A DNA stretch of 6,793 bases from contig DAOUPU010000138.1 of assembly GCA_030625995.1 (NCBI GenBank), positions 1-6,793 on the forward strand, given 5' to 3'. Source of the stretch: Flavobacteriaceae bacterium. GTDB taxonomy: Bacteria; Bacteroidota; Bacteroidia; Flavobacteriales; Flavobacteriaceae. The translations under genes and the position numbers were made by a program. A model generated the notes under the pieces. It made no database searches. It was not told the DNA's origin and worked only from the letters and a program-made list of their open reading frames with translations. Positions 6,677 through 6,793 of this stretch are shown piece after piece; position 1 is the stretch's first letter; every line of letters starts with the position of its first letter.

Positions 6677-6793
6677 ATGAGTCAAAAGATTTCTATACCA
6701 GACGAAATAATTACAAATAAAATCTATTTAATCAGAAACCAAAAAGTAATGTTGGACAGTGATTTAGCAGAACTTTATGGGGTGGAAACAAAG
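6677..6793 (+). CDS. ORF6N domain-containing protein, 5' part only
   Basis: The first 39 codons are in the window and the frame is still open at the edge. The peptide IYLIRNQKVMLDSDLAELYG (residues 16-35) is the characteristic beginning of the ORF6N domain, a KilA-N-related putative DNA-binding module first seen in phage proteins and common in Bacteroidota. The rest of the gene is outside, so length and C-terminal domain are unknown. The ATG at 6677 follows an A-rich leader without Shine-Dalgarno; homologues begin at a similar distance before the motif. Paired dyads upstream suggest regulated expression, possibly by its own product (inference). It is separated from the four-gene unit by 613 bp and is probably functionally unrelated. 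Confidence 0.85.
   Translation, partial: MSQKISIPDEIITNKIYLIRNQKVMLDSDLAELYGVETK

Overview
The window looks like a low-GC Bacteroidota chromosome. By eye the genes are moderately AT-rich and the gaps strongly AT-rich. Most starts sit behind A-rich leaders with no clear Shine-Dalgarno. Two proteins carry signal peptides ending in the FGQ-type junction common in Bacteroidota. The last gene belongs to the ORF6N family, which is frequent in Bacteroidota accessory DNA. The assignment is inferred from style and gene content, not from a marker gene.

Layout: positions 1-314 are AT-rich and show no gene. A compact four-gene unit, all on the + strand, runs from 315 to 6063 with gaps of 56, 5 and 15 bp, so it is probably one operon. 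In order it encodes an exported multidomain DUF4838/GH67-N-like protein (315-2888), a CMP-Kdo synthetase-like cytidylyltransferase (2945-3682), a cytoplasmic protein of unknown function that resembles the deoxyhypusine-synthase-like domain of archaeal/cyanobacterial ornithine cyclodeaminases (3688-4875), and an exported sialidase-fold (BNR/Asp-box) protein (4891-6063). A 613-bp stretch (6064-6676) has no convincing gene but holds several inverted repeats, including two related dyads just before the next gene. An ORF6N-domain gene begins at 6677 and runs off the window edge.

How the genes may work together (inference): two exported carbohydrate-active-looking proteins flank two cytoplasmic enzymes. 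One of these resembles an enzyme that activates a 3-deoxy-ulosonic acid, and the sialidase fold is also best known for cleaving ulosonic-acid glycosides. A unit for recycling or remodelling a glycan that carries Kdo, sialic acid or a related acid would fit. No transporter, SusC/SusD pair, regulator or glycosyltransferase is present, so this is not a canonical polysaccharide-utilisation locus. The substrate cannot be read from the sequence. The most interesting unknown is the 395-residue protein between kdsB and the sialidase-like gene.
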